From NCBI GenBank assembly GCA_050084515.1, contig CM114275.1, forward strand, positions 15,252,001-15,316,000: 64,000 bases of DNA, read 5' to 3'. Origin of the DNA: Blasia pusilla. Taxonomy: Eukaryota; Marchantiophyta; Marchantiopsida; Blasiales. Below, piece by piece: positions 44,094 to 54,293 of this stretch. The stretch's first letter is position 1; every line of letters starts with the position of its first letter. Position numbers and translations under genes: made by a program. The notes under the pieces were generated by a model, which saw only the letters and a program-made list of their open reading frames with translations, was not told the origin of the DNA and made no database searches.

Positions 44094-45090
44094 TCATCCC
44101 CGGTGCCACTCGTGATCCACCTTGGTCAGCAGCAAGGTCGGCCCACCGCAATCGAATCCCTTGACGTATCGCCGATAGAAGTTCGCCAATCCCATGAATG
44201 CCCGAACACGGCTCACATCTGTAGGGCGTGGAATGCGTGAGATAGCCTCTACATTTGTCTGCTGAACACCAAGGCCCCCTGGGTATATCGTATGACCCAA
44301 GTACTCAATATGGTCGTAGAAGAACTTGCACTTGCCTGGATGTAGCTTCAGCCCATGTAATTGCAATTGTTGAAACACCTCCTCTAGATGTTGCTCATGC
44401 TCCTCAACCGTGGCGCTAAAGACTACGATGTCATCAATATAACACCTAGCAAAATCCAGACCAGCCAAGATCCTATCCATGACCCTCTGAAACTCAGCCG
44501 GGGTGTTCTTTAACCCAAATGGTAAGAACCGCCACTGATACCAACAATCCTTCCCGTGAGGATCGATGCCCCAAAATGCCATCTTCTGCCTATCCTCCAA
44601 TCTGATAGGCAGCTGATGGTATCCGGCTCGCAAATCCAATGAACTGAAGACCTTTGCGTGACCAATCGCATCAAAGATCTCCTCAGGGGTGGGCATGGCA
44701 TACCTATCGGACTTTGTTTGCCGATTGATAGGTCAGTAATCCCCACACATCCGCCTATCCGTCCAGTTGCCATGCACATCCTTCTTGGCGGGCATGACAA
44801 TGGCAGATGCATACTCCCCATGCGACATCTCCACTAGTCCTGCTCCGACCAAGTCCTGGCTCCTACTCAATCGAGCCCTCTCCATATCATCTGCACTGTA
44901 GGGGTCGGAAGATCGGCATATCACTCGACAACTCAATGCGGATCCCCGGTCCCTTCAGCGTACCCAAATCCTCCATGCTAAACGCAAAGCAACTCCTATA
45001 AGTCCTGAGGAACTGATGTATTTGGCGCCGCTCTCCTCCTGTCAACTTAGGGCCCATATCTGGCTCCCAAGTCTCCATCGTGACTACGCG
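44094..45090 (-). pseudogene. Reverse transcriptase
   Basis: The start (LTGGERRQIHQFLRTYRSCF, FSMEDLGTLKGPGIRIEL, 45,040-44,900) is fused in frame to the methyltransferase region. After a shift, LVEMSHGEYASAIVMPAKKD and DRRMCGDY follow. One TGA (expected CGA) interrupts before PINRQTKSDRYAMPTPEEIF. The palm reads FSSLDLRAGYHQLPI, FLPFGLKNTPAEFQRVMD and the catalytic CYIDDIVVFS at about 44,425-44,455, then LHPGKCKFF and YLGHTIYPGGLGV. The YIDD box is intact. This is the standard Ty3/gypsy layout. Confidence 0.9.
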
Positions 45091-45399
45091 GGTATCGATG
45101 GTTGCTATGGTGCAACCCCGTCTCGAACAACAACACTCGGCCGCTCTCCTGCAGCCAACTGCAAACTCTGATCTCCTCCACGTGCAGTGCCCGAAACCAC
45201 GCTCGATGCTGTGGCTATCATCTCCTTGCATACCTTCAAAACATCCCAAGAAGTCCAAGGTTGTCTCTCCCGATCTCCCCTGGTGTGTAGATCTCCTCGG
45301 GTCTCGCCTCCCAGCCACTGCCTCCACCGTCTCGGTAGGCATGGGGCTCACCAACGCAACTGGCCATTTGTGATGTCGCGATCTCATACGACGCTGCTC

Positions 45400-46704
45400 A
45401 GCCACTCCCAAGCTGAGGATCCATGTCAAGTAGTTCAGGTCCATTGCCTGACCCAAGACATGGCGTCGTGATGCCTCTGACACTGATGGTACTGCCGTCA
45501 CTCTTGTGGGAAATCCCATCGCTCGCTCTCTCTCGTCGACGTTGGGCTCCACCAACCGCTGAACCTGGTCATCCCAAACCAAGCCAGGACCGGCCTCCTT
45601 ATATGCATAGGAAGCGGAAAAACTCACAAACGTGGGCAAGGCTGCCCGCGGCCTGCCTACCCTATTGACCACAGTCAACGGTGGTCGATCATTGTGCCTC
45701 ACTGCCTGTGATCGACGACATGGATCCATAATGGAATCCACTAACAAATGGGAGGGGCGCTCCACTCTCGCATACGCCCTCCATAACACCGCATGGGGCA
45801 CCAAGTTGGTCCACCATAGACGCGGGCGATGGGCTCTAGAACCTACACTCGCCGCATCCAAGAACACTGCTGGGCCGATCCAGGCACACACCTGATGAGC
45901 ACTCGTCACCACCCGTGACCTGGAGTCTTCTAAGATCGGCACATTCTCCAGAATGTAGGTTGGAGAACGAGCGGTGCTCTGCAGAATCGCCGTAAGACCC
46001 TCAACATCTCCCAAAATAACCTGGACCGAGTGTCAGCCAACCCGCTGCCTCGTCCAGCACTCGATTGGCCCTTACATGGCCAACCGGCAATGACCAAATC
46101 AATGGTCCCTACCCGCTCTAAGTCCTGCGCCCCCAACAACAAAATATCCCTCGGTAGGGAACTCTGGTACCCCTCTACTGCGGACGAAGACAATAAGTCG
46201 GGAAAACGTAGGCGTAATTGCGCCACATGTCGTAGTGAGAGGCGCCTCGCAACATCATCACTCTCCACATAAAGGTACTTCAGACTCGCACTCTCTGAAA
46301 ATGCAAAGCAATGCTAACCCGGTGCTAATCCCTCCAAAGAGATCTAACACTCGAATACCCTCCTCCGGGGTACACCACACAATGGGTGTGGTATCCAAGG
46401 GTGTCATCGTAGCACTCCCTGCTACCTCGGGTTCCTCAGACCCGTCACGCTGTGGTGCAAACGCCTTGCTCCACGTGGTCTGCACGTGCTCATCTGCCAA
46501 TCGTTGAAGCTCCTCAGTCGAGCCCCACAGCGGCACCTCTCCTCCACCGAATGATGTAGCTACCATAACACTCCTCTCCATAGAAATGTCAGGAACGGGA
46601 GTATCCTCTGCATGGACATGTCCCTCAATCAAATCACTAGGCCAAGTGATGGCACTACTAAATGCTGTTAAGGTCGCCATCTCTCCTGGCCGTTGCTCGA
46701 TCAC
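45400..46704 (-). pseudogene. Cytosine-5 DNA methyltransferase domain of the gypsy polyprotein
   Basis: The domain follows the protease and precedes reverse transcriptase. Motif I is GIRVLDLFGGISTGLALL (about 46,300-46,353), of the LFDGIATG type seen in DNMT3-like enzymes. After a frameshift: YVESDDVARRLSLRHVAQL, IDLVIAGWPCKGQSSAGRGS (motif IV, catalytic Pro-Cys present, near 46,065-46,090), and LADTRSRLFWEMLRVL. After a second shift: YILENVP (motif VI, 45,945), GSRAHRPRLWWTNL (motif VIII), ERERAMGFP (motif IX) and HVLGQAMDLNYLTWIL (motif X). So motifs I, IV, VI, VIII, IX and X can be traced in order. It would transfer a methyl group from AdoMet to cytosine C5, perhaps on its own cDNA or its genomic copies. 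Two frameshifts make this copy inactive. Confidence 0.88.
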
Positions 46705-46716
46705 TGCACCTGTGAA

Positions 46717-47253
46717 TCAAACGGGTAATGAGCTAAGGCGCCCATCACCTGACTGCCATCCTGGTCTGTAGGACGGTGACTCCTCCCAGTAATCCAGGGA
46801 AAACCCCATCGGGTATAACACTGCTCCACCAACCAAGACGTCGTAGGACTCTGCATCAGTCACTATCGCCTTGGCGCGCACCACGGACTCATCTGTAGGA
46901 TGTCCCGGGCGAATCCTCACCACGACCTCCTATCGGGTGATATACTGTGTGGTACTTGCTCCACCCAAGGATGTCTGAATCCGGAATGGACAACGCTCCA
47001 CATCGGCTCTCGTCAAGCCCAATCCTCTGAATGACACTTTCCCCAACATCAAGGGTTGCGCTCTTGAATCCAACAAGACGCGCTGCGGACTAAAAGCTCT
47101 ACCTCCAGGACTCACCAATTGGAAGATCTCCCCCCGGTTATCCAGCAACACAACACCAGGAGAAGCCATGGCACGCTCTATCGCAGGTCTAGCGGGCATC
47201 TCCGCCATCCTAGCGACGCGACTGCCATGAATCGGCGTGGGCGGCCCGAGCAT
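46717..47253 (-). pseudogene. Retropepsin-like aspartic protease region
   Basis: Reads EIFQLVSPGGRAFSPQRVLL, then DSRAQPLMLGK, SFRGLGLTRADVERCPF and, after one TAG, VVVRIRPGHPTDESVVRAKA and VTDAESYDVLVGGAVLYPMG. A retropepsin has D-S/T-G at the active site; here the triad reads D-S-R, with AGA in place of the expected GGA, a G-to-A change. The later hydrophobic-hydrophobic-Gly part (VLVGGAVL) is conserved. It should cut the polyprotein, but this copy lacks the active-site glycine. Confidence 0.7.
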
Positions 47254-48083
47254 CCGCTCAAGGGCAGGTCCATCACTTCCTCTGCAATCACTTAAGCGTG
47301 ATGCGGGAACTCCAACTCAGCGCTCACATAGTGAAGCGGCCAGAAAAAAAAAAAGCCTCGGCGGGCGTACCCCAATGTCATAACATCGAAGCAGAAAATA
47401 AAGGAGTGCGGTACACAACGGTGGCCGCCCCAACAACATGCTCGACACATGCCCCTCCCGAGCATCAACAATAGGAGTCGCCGCACTTTTCGCTTCTCCC
47501 ATCGCCCTCCGTGCTCGCACACCAACAACATTACCAACTCTCCGGGAACTTTGATGAGGACCCATCGATGGGGTCCTCATCACTTTGACAACATGAAAGA
47601 CCGAGGAAGCCTAGCTTTGTCTTCTAGCTTCCCCTCATTTGTGGATCAACTCTGCGGCTGCTCCACGCGTCACAAGCGTGGGCGGCCTCCATCTGGCAAC
47701 CCGCACATCCATCCAGGATCCTCGGATCTCGGCCGCTCCATATGATGTCGATGCCACGGATCCAAAGATTGGGTAACCTCAATGCCATAGCGCAATCTGC
47801 TCTGTCGAGTCGCTATATCCGGCGACCATCCCGGCCTCACGTCGGCATCTCCTCGGCGCGTCTAGGTGGTGGTACTCTACCTCCTCCATTGGCGGCTCCA
47901 CCACCTGTCGGGCAACTCCGACTTCCCGTCCCCAGCGGGGACCACTGGTGCACGATCTCTAGGCCCACCGGACCGGCTACTCGATCGGTGCCCTCTCGGC
48001 CTCGATCCGGGCGTAACTCAGGATGTAAACTGAAATACTGGGCGCGCGTATGACCATACCTCGACAATAGTCACACCGATAAT

Positions 48084-48912
48084 CTCTGGTGCAAAGACCA
48101 TCTCCTCCTCCATCCGAGGCACACGTCCATGACCGACGAGTGCAATCGCGCTGATGATGGGCTCCACCACATGACCAACAAGTAATAGTAGGCAGCTGCT
48201 GCTGAGCCGCATATGAAGGCGCAGGTCTCTGTGGGACGGCCTCCCGGTATCCTCCTTGAGCTCATGGTGTCACAGTCGACCTATCTCGGAGTCCACGTTG
48301 CTACAGAGGTGGTGTAGACAATCGTGACTGCTCTTGCCCAGAACCCATGATGGCTACGCTCTCCTCCGCCATGTTGCGCTCAATGTTCTTGGCGGTCCCA
48401 AGAACATCTCTCAACGTAGGGGAGGTGTTCATAAGAAGCACCCCCTCCCGCACCCATGTCCGCAAGGTCCGGTCCAGCATGGCGTACCATGACTGGATAG
48501 CCTGAGCCTCTGTCACCCCCTGAGTGACGTTGATCAACCGGCGCAAGCGAGTGTAAGCCTCATGCAAACTCTCACCAGGGCGCCTCTGGAATTCGTGGAT
48601 GCTCCGCAACTTCTCTGTCCGTACCCCTTGGTAGCTCACCCTCAACTCAGCAAAGAACTCAACCACATGGTTGAACCTGGGACGAACCCGACTAGACAGT
48701 GCAACTGCTTCCGTGCGAGTGACCCCTCCTAAAACGTCACTAGTGGAAGAGGCAGTAGCCTCTCCTGACTCCTCCTCCTCATCTGGGAACGGTTCCGTCC
48801 ATGACACATAATGTGGGTCATAGTAGAGCCTCCACGCCTCGATCTCACATGCATATCTCTGAGAGAACTCATGGTAATCGTCCATGGGCGCCCCCTCTAA
48901 ATGCTGGAACAT
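48084..48912 (-). pseudogene. Gag protein with zinc knuckle
   Basis: Starts MFQHLEGAPMDDYHEFSQRY. The capsid-like part reads HVVEFFAELRVSYQGVRTEK, RRPGESLHEAYTRLRRLINV and QSWYAMLDRTLRTWV, as in retrotransposon gag domains. A TAG at 48,301 and a TGA near 48,262 follow in the same frame. Reading on gives CWSCGGAHHQRDC at 48,142-48,180, a zinc knuckle with spacing C-x2-C-x3-H-x4-C, one residue shorter than the usual C-x2-C-x4-H-x4-C. Gag packages the element RNA. The two stops suggest decay, though readthrough cannot be excluded. Confidence 0.75.
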
Positions 48913-50919
48913 ACCGTTCCATCAGAAACAAAGTTGAACTCTCTAGAGTTCTCGCCCGCTAGGAGTCGCACCAACTCCTAAACTTTGCTATAAAATCGTG
49001 CAACTCAATCGTGCCCCTCGCACTGAAAACCACGCGGTCCTCTACCCTGCCGCGTCCATCTAAATGACGCCCAACTGGTAGGACCACTCACAATGTGTGG
49101 CGATGTGCTCATAAACTCCTCTACACCCTCCCCCTCATCTGAAGATGACACAGAAGGAGGTCGAGGTGGTCCCTCACTTGGAGACCCTCGGAACCTCGCG
49201 CCACTCCGCGTAAAACCTCTAGAGCTACTCTCAGGTTCACCACCTCGCCTCTCAAAGTCCCGAATGGACTCCGTGATGACCCTCGTGCCCCTCTCACCTG
49301 ATCACTCTGAATCTCGTGAGGAATCCCTCAATCACTCATCCCAAACATGCGGCACTCGATCTACACTCTCTCTCCCCGAGACGTGTAACGTAGGGCAACA
49401 CGCGGTGTGGTGCGGCAAATCGACTAGGCTATCATCTCATCGACAACCTACCCTCAACTCCGGACATCCCACACAGGTCTATGTCCCCTAAACCACATAC
49501 ATAAATGACGCTCTCAGCATCCACACACCCAATATCCCCAAATAAATCCCATAACCCCTCAGACGTGCAGGGTAAAGGACCAGAATGGGTAACCTGAACA
49601 CATGTCGATGTCGCTCCTCAACAACTGCAAATCTCGACCCCAACTCGATCGTGGAGACAACTCCTCCAATCAGCAAGTCGTACTCCTCTCGTACTGATGC
49701 TCCTCAAAACTCCTCGATAGACAGTGTAGTCCCAGCGGAACGGTGCGGCGTTGCAGGCGGTACGGAATGGCTACGAACGGCACGGCCCTCGATGGTGGGA
49801 TGCCGCACTCGGCGGCATACCATCCTCAATCAATAATAATCCCACACTCTGCTCCACAATGACGGTGCGGCTCCGCGATCGAGACGGTGCGGTGCAGCCA
49901 CGAGCGGCACGACGCGGCACGACGCGGCAATCGGCGGTGCGTTGCGGCTACGGGCGTCACGACACGATACTCGATCGTCGTCGAGCGGCTACCAATCACA
50001 ACATAGCAGCATGAAATCAAAACTCAAACACCATAACCGGAGGTCATCTGCCATCACTGGTTGATGAAGAAACTACGATGACGGTGGCGGCCAAAACAAA
50101 GTACGTGGTGGCGACGCAAGGCAAGGAATCAACGAACGTCGTGGAAGACCCTCCACTCCGTAATGGCGGCAATGGCACCCAAAGGGTGGACAATGGACGG
50201 TGGACCGTTGATAGTGACGTTTGACCGCTGATGGTGACGGCTGACCGATGACGGTGACGGTTGACCATTGATTGTGACGGTTGACCGTTGATGGTGATGG
50301 TTGACCTTCGACCGTTGACGGTGACTATGATGGCGACGGCTGCTGCCGGTGTGGCGGCTGATTTAGGGTTTGCACAATTTAACCTTAAAAATCGCATAGC
50401 AATGGCAGCTTTACAAGATTGACCATAACTTTTTGCTCGCAACTCCAAATTGTGCATTGTTTGTTGCACAGCGTGCAAAGCTTCACGATCTACGCCAAAG
50501 TCAAAAAATATTTAGAATCGGACATTTCAGTAAAAACTGACGGGGATTGTCGTAAAGCCCAATGTCTCTTTCTCCTACACAAAATTCGGCAGCTCTCCCC
50601 CGCTGATTTCTCCCAACGAAAATGTAACATCTGTAAAAATACAAATCAGCAAGCTACATGGTGCTCCTGAGAGCACCAAGATGGGGCAACCTACCCCCAT
50701 ACTCAATCCCTATCAGAAATTGGGCGGCGCTTCCGCGCGCCATTCTTCCACACGAAAAATCGGCAAATGCAAAGAATAATGAAAGCAGCCCTTGCTCCGG
50801 TAAGCACTCCCATGAGCCGCTGAACAGGGAACATGGTCCCCAACCTGTAAAAACAGCGAGTGACCAGCGAGCTCCCCCATGAAGCTCTCTCACTCTCTCA
50901 TTCTCTCATTCTCTCTTTG
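48913..50919 (-). other. 5' leader of the gypsy element
   Basis: Two kilobases between the 5' LTR and gag with no supported gene. It contains short tandem sequence: GC-rich GCGGCAC/GGTGCGG repeats at 49,740-49,980 and a TTGACCGTTGATGGTGACGG-type repeat at 50,195-50,340. No clear initiator-tRNA primer-binding site was seen next to the LTR at 50,919. Confidence 0.5.
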
Positions 50920-51431
50920 TAAAGTAAGATCCAATCTCTCTCTCCACCATCTCACACCATAGCTCTCAAAGGTGTGCACTCTCTCTCATGTCAAACCAAA
51001 CCCACTCTCCTAATGAGAGGCTTGGGTTACACTCACAAGGCAAGGTACCATAGCTCCGCCGCCTCATGCCAAGAGGTTCAACAAAGAGAGAATGAGCTCT
51101 CAAGCTCTCTCTCCTTCAGGTATACCCCTCCCTTCTCCCAAGCTCTCTCCATGGTAACCTATTCTCCCACGTCACCTCCTTGGCTCTTGACCTGATGTAT
51201 GAGGTCAAGGGCCACTTACCAAAAATAGTAAGTTGATCATATACTCAAAATGGTACTTACCTAAAATAGCAAGTTCCTCAATATGGCTCCAAATGAGCTG
51301 AAACGAAGGGGAAACCTGCTATCTCAGGTTTCCAAGGGCCTCAACAGGTCACCCTCGACTTACTAGGCATGTCCTCCACTACTCATGAAGGCGCTCTATT
51401 AGATCCCACCGATCTATCCTAAAAGACGTGA
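50920..51431 (-). repeat. 5' LTR of the gypsy element
   Basis: Direct repeat of 41,230-41,710, 512 bases, with about nine substitutions and an extra block of about 32 bases near 51,312-51,345. Ends adjacent to the GCGC target duplication at 51,434. Confidence 0.9.
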
Positions 51432-51437
51432 TTGCGC

Positions 51438-53004
51438 CTCCACAACACGTTTTGCAAGAAGCTCTTGCTTGTGCATATCCGCATCCCTTTCCCGCTCCTC
51501 AATCTCTTGCTGCCTTATCTCATTGGTTGAACGATGCCCTAGAGATGGTGACGCAGGAGTCCTCATGGACTTGGGAGTGAAGCTCCGAGCCTTGCTTGCT
51601 TGAGATTTTTTCCTCATCATTGTTCTCGAAAATGCCTTCTCCTCGACAACGAAGTTACTTTCTGTGCACGATGAGTTGCCTCGATGAGTCACCTTGATGA
51701 GTCGCCTCCGCGATCTTTTTCTTCAATGCCTATGACGCCTCAGCCTCTGTGTTCTATTTTTCGAGCGCCTCCACAACACGTTTTGCAAGAAGCTCTTGCT
51801 TGTGCATATCCGCATCCCTTTCCCGCTCCTCAATCTCTTGTTGCCTTATCTCATTGGTTGAACGATGCCCTAGAGATGGTGACGCAGGAGTCCTCATGGA
51901 CTTGGGAGTGAAGGTCCGAGCCTTGCTTGCTTGAGATTTTTTCCTCATCATTGTTCTCAAAAATGCCTCCTCCTTGACAACGAAGTTACTTTCTGTGCAC
52001 GATGAGTTGCCTCGATGAGTCACCTTGATGAGTCGCCTCAGCGATCTTTTTCTTCAAGGCCTACGACGCCTCAGCCTCTGTGTTCTATTTTTCGAGCGAC
52101 TCCACAACACGTTTTGCAAGAAGCTCTTGCCTGTGCATATCCGCTTCGCTTTCCCGCTCCTCAATCTCTTGCTGCCTTATCTCATTGGTTGAACGATGCC
52201 CTAGAGATGGTGACGCAGGAGCCCTCATGGACTTGGGAGTGAAGCTCCGAGCCTTGCTTGCTTGAGATTTTTTCCTCATCATTGTTCTCGAAAATGCCTT
52301 CTCCTCGACAACGAAGTTACTTTCTGTGCACGATGAGTCGCCTCGATGAGTCACCTTGATGAGTCGCCTCCGCGATCTTTTTCTTCAATGCCTATGACGC
52401 CTCAGCCTCTGTGTTCTATTTTTCGAGCGCCTCCACAACACGTTTTGCAAGAAGCTCTTGCTTGTGCATATCCGCATCCCTTTCCCGCTCCTCAATCTCT
52501 TGCTGCCTTATCTCATTGGTTGACCGATGCCCTAGAGATGGTGACGCTGGAGTCCTCATGGACTTGGGAGTGAAGCTCCGAGCCTTGCTTGCTTGAGATT
52601 TTTTCCTCATCATTGTTCTCGGAAATGCCTCCTCCTCGACAACGAAGTTACTTTCTGTGCACGATGAGTCGCCTCGATGAGTCACCTTGATGAGTCGCCT
52701 GAGCAATCTTTTTCTTCAAGGCCTGCGACGCCTCAGCCTCTGTGTTCTATTTTTGAGCGCCTCCACAACACGTTTTGCAAGAAGCTCTTGCCTGTGCTTA
52801 TCCGCTTCCCTTTCCCGCTCCTCAATCTCTTGCTGCCTTATCTCATTGGTTGAACGATGCCCTAGAGATGGTGACGCAGGAGCCCTCATGGACTTGGGAG
52901 TGAAGCTCCGAGCCTTGCTTGCTTGAGATTTTTTCCTCATCATTGTTCTCGAAAATGCCTCCTCCTCGACAATGAAGTTACTTTCTGTGCACGATGAGTT
53001 GCCT
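51438..53004 (-). repeat. Five tandem 331-bp units of the family P coiled-coil region
   Basis: Unit starts (GATCTTTTTC or AATCTTTTTC) lie at 51,712, 52,043, 52,374 and 52,705, exactly 331 apart; the first unit is split by the gypsy element and begins at 41,046. Each unit encodes on the minus strand MMRKKSQASKARSFTPKS, SPSLGHRSTNEIRQQEIEER and KQELLAKRVVEALEK before a TAG. In family P copy 6 (59,930-60,250) the same protein runs through with CAG at that place. In all but the last unit the TAG is present, so the stop probably predates the amplification. Confidence 0.9.
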
Positions 53005-53180
53005 TGATGAGTCGCCTTGCTGATGTCGTGATGAGTCGCCCGAATCGTCTCGCGATTGTTCGCTCAAATCGTCTCGCGATGAGTCGCCGTGTAAAGTGCC
53101 CCTTGGTATCTGGTCAGCTTCTGCGCGGAAGAGCAATCGAGATCGCAAAACAAAAAATCAGAAACGAGCGAACCCTTGCC

Positions 53181-53188
53181 TATTTATA
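53181..53188 (-). promoter_or_regulatory. TATA box of family P copy 4
   Basis: On the minus strand TATAAATA in the context AGTATAAATAGGC lies about 240 bases before the first MMRKKSQ methionine (52,941). It suggests that family P transcription begins near 53,150. The 5' untranslated stretch that follows carries repeats of GGCGACTCATC, also present before copy 6 at 59,840-59,900. Confidence 0.55.
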
Positions 53189-53362
53189 CTTTTTGAGCCG
53201 TTGGGCTGACCGTTGGGTCGCGCCGTCATTCCGACGGCGACGTGTCGGCCGCTATGGAAGTTTGGACGTGAAAACCACCAACCCGATAGCTCCGAGGGCT
53301 TGCACGCTTTCCGCGGGTTGCAAGCATCCGTCCTCCTTGGATTAAAATGCCGAGCTATCCTG

Positions 53363-53800
53363 GCAACTCGTCGTAGACCGACAGGTTGCGCGCCTCCGCC
53401 GTCTTGGAGTAAGAACGCGAGGTACCTGCGCAACCCGTCGGAGACCAGGGGTTGCACGCTTCCCTCGTCTTGGGATAACAAGACAGGGTACCCGCGCAAC
53501 TTGTCGGAGGCCGACAGGTTGCATGCTTCCTTCATGTAAGCGCTACAAGGCAAGGCACTTGCGCAACCCGTCGAAGGCCGACGGGTTGCACGATTCTCTC
53601 ATTTTGGGATAACAAGGGGGTACCTGCGCAACTCGTCGGAGGCCGACGGGTTGCACGCTTCCTTCATGTAAACGTTACAAGGCGAGGAACTTGCGCTACC
53701 CGTCCAAGGCTGATGGGTTGCACGTTTCCCTCATCTTGGGGTAATAGGCGAGGTACCTAGGCAACCCGTTGGTTATCGACACGTTGCACGCTTTTCTATC
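53363..53800. repeat. 67-bp tandem array, seven units, 5' end of MULE M2
   Basis: Units start at 53,363, 53,429, 53,496, 53,563, 53,628, 53,694 and 53,761, with spacing 65-67. Each has the GCAACCCGTCGG palindrome and a GCACGCTTCC tail. M1 has five units at the same place. Confidence 0.85.
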
Positions 53801-54215
53801 CCTCAGGTAACAATGGGCCAATGCATAGTTCTGAGGCAACCCCTTGCAATCCGACCGGTCACAAGGTCTACCCTGAGTTGGACAATCCCGTAAGAGTCCC
53901 CAACGATTGGTTGCCTTAGCAAATGCAAGCGATGTCTCATGTTTGATGCTAACAAAATCGACTCAAAAGACCATTGGTCGGCAAGAAGGGGGTACCAACC
54001 CAACGGAATCTGAAAGGTTCCAACTTGCATTGGGACACAGAAACAAAAAACAGAAGTAGGTGCTTCGCAACCCACGTCCCTGATTCCCAAATTCTGCAAC
54101 CTATCGGACTCTGATAGGTTGCAACAGAATTGAATCCATCATATCAGATAATCTCACCTACCAAACTTCATCTTGTCAGTCAAATTCTGTCAAGAGAATC
54201 TAAGTCCCTATTCAC

Positions 54216-54224
54216 TATAAATTA
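54216..54224 (+). promoter_or_regulatory. TATA box of MULE M2
   Basis: TATAAATTA stands 78 bases before the ATG at 54,294 and is followed by a CATTCTCATTCTCAT-type pyrimidine leader shared with M1. Confidence 0.5.
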
Positions 54225-54293
54225 AACATTCTCATTCTCATTCTCATACCCATTCCCATTCTTATCCTCATTCTTTTTCTCAGTCTTCTGGGA

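Larger units (their letters stand above)
41103..51433 (-). mobile_element. Ty3/gypsy retrotransposon carrying a DNA methyltransferase and a PHD finger
   Basis: A 10.3-kb element inserted in family P copy 4. GCGC at 41,099-41,102 and 51,434-51,437 is the target duplication: the interrupted 331-bp unit is 57 bases on the left (41,046-41,102) and 274 on the right (51,438-51,711), which sum exactly to 331. Read on the minus strand the order is 5' LTR, 2-kb leader, gag with zinc knuckle, protease, C5 cytosine methyltransferase, reverse transcriptase, RNase H, integrase, PHD finger, 3' LTR. Order RT-RH-IN places it in Ty3/gypsy. The LTRs differ at about nine positions in 480, plus one 32-base indel, so the insertion is fairly recent, yet the frame has several stops and shifts. 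Confidence 0.9.

Noticed and set aside
45080-45668. Plus-strand frames of 60-97 codons across the methyltransferase region
   Set aside because: They are antisense to clearly recognised methyltransferase and RT sequence.
45400-46704. The cytosine methyltransferase as a host DNMT gene
   Set aside because: It lies between protease and RT in the same orientation, inside two LTRs with a target duplication, and continues in frame into the RT start.
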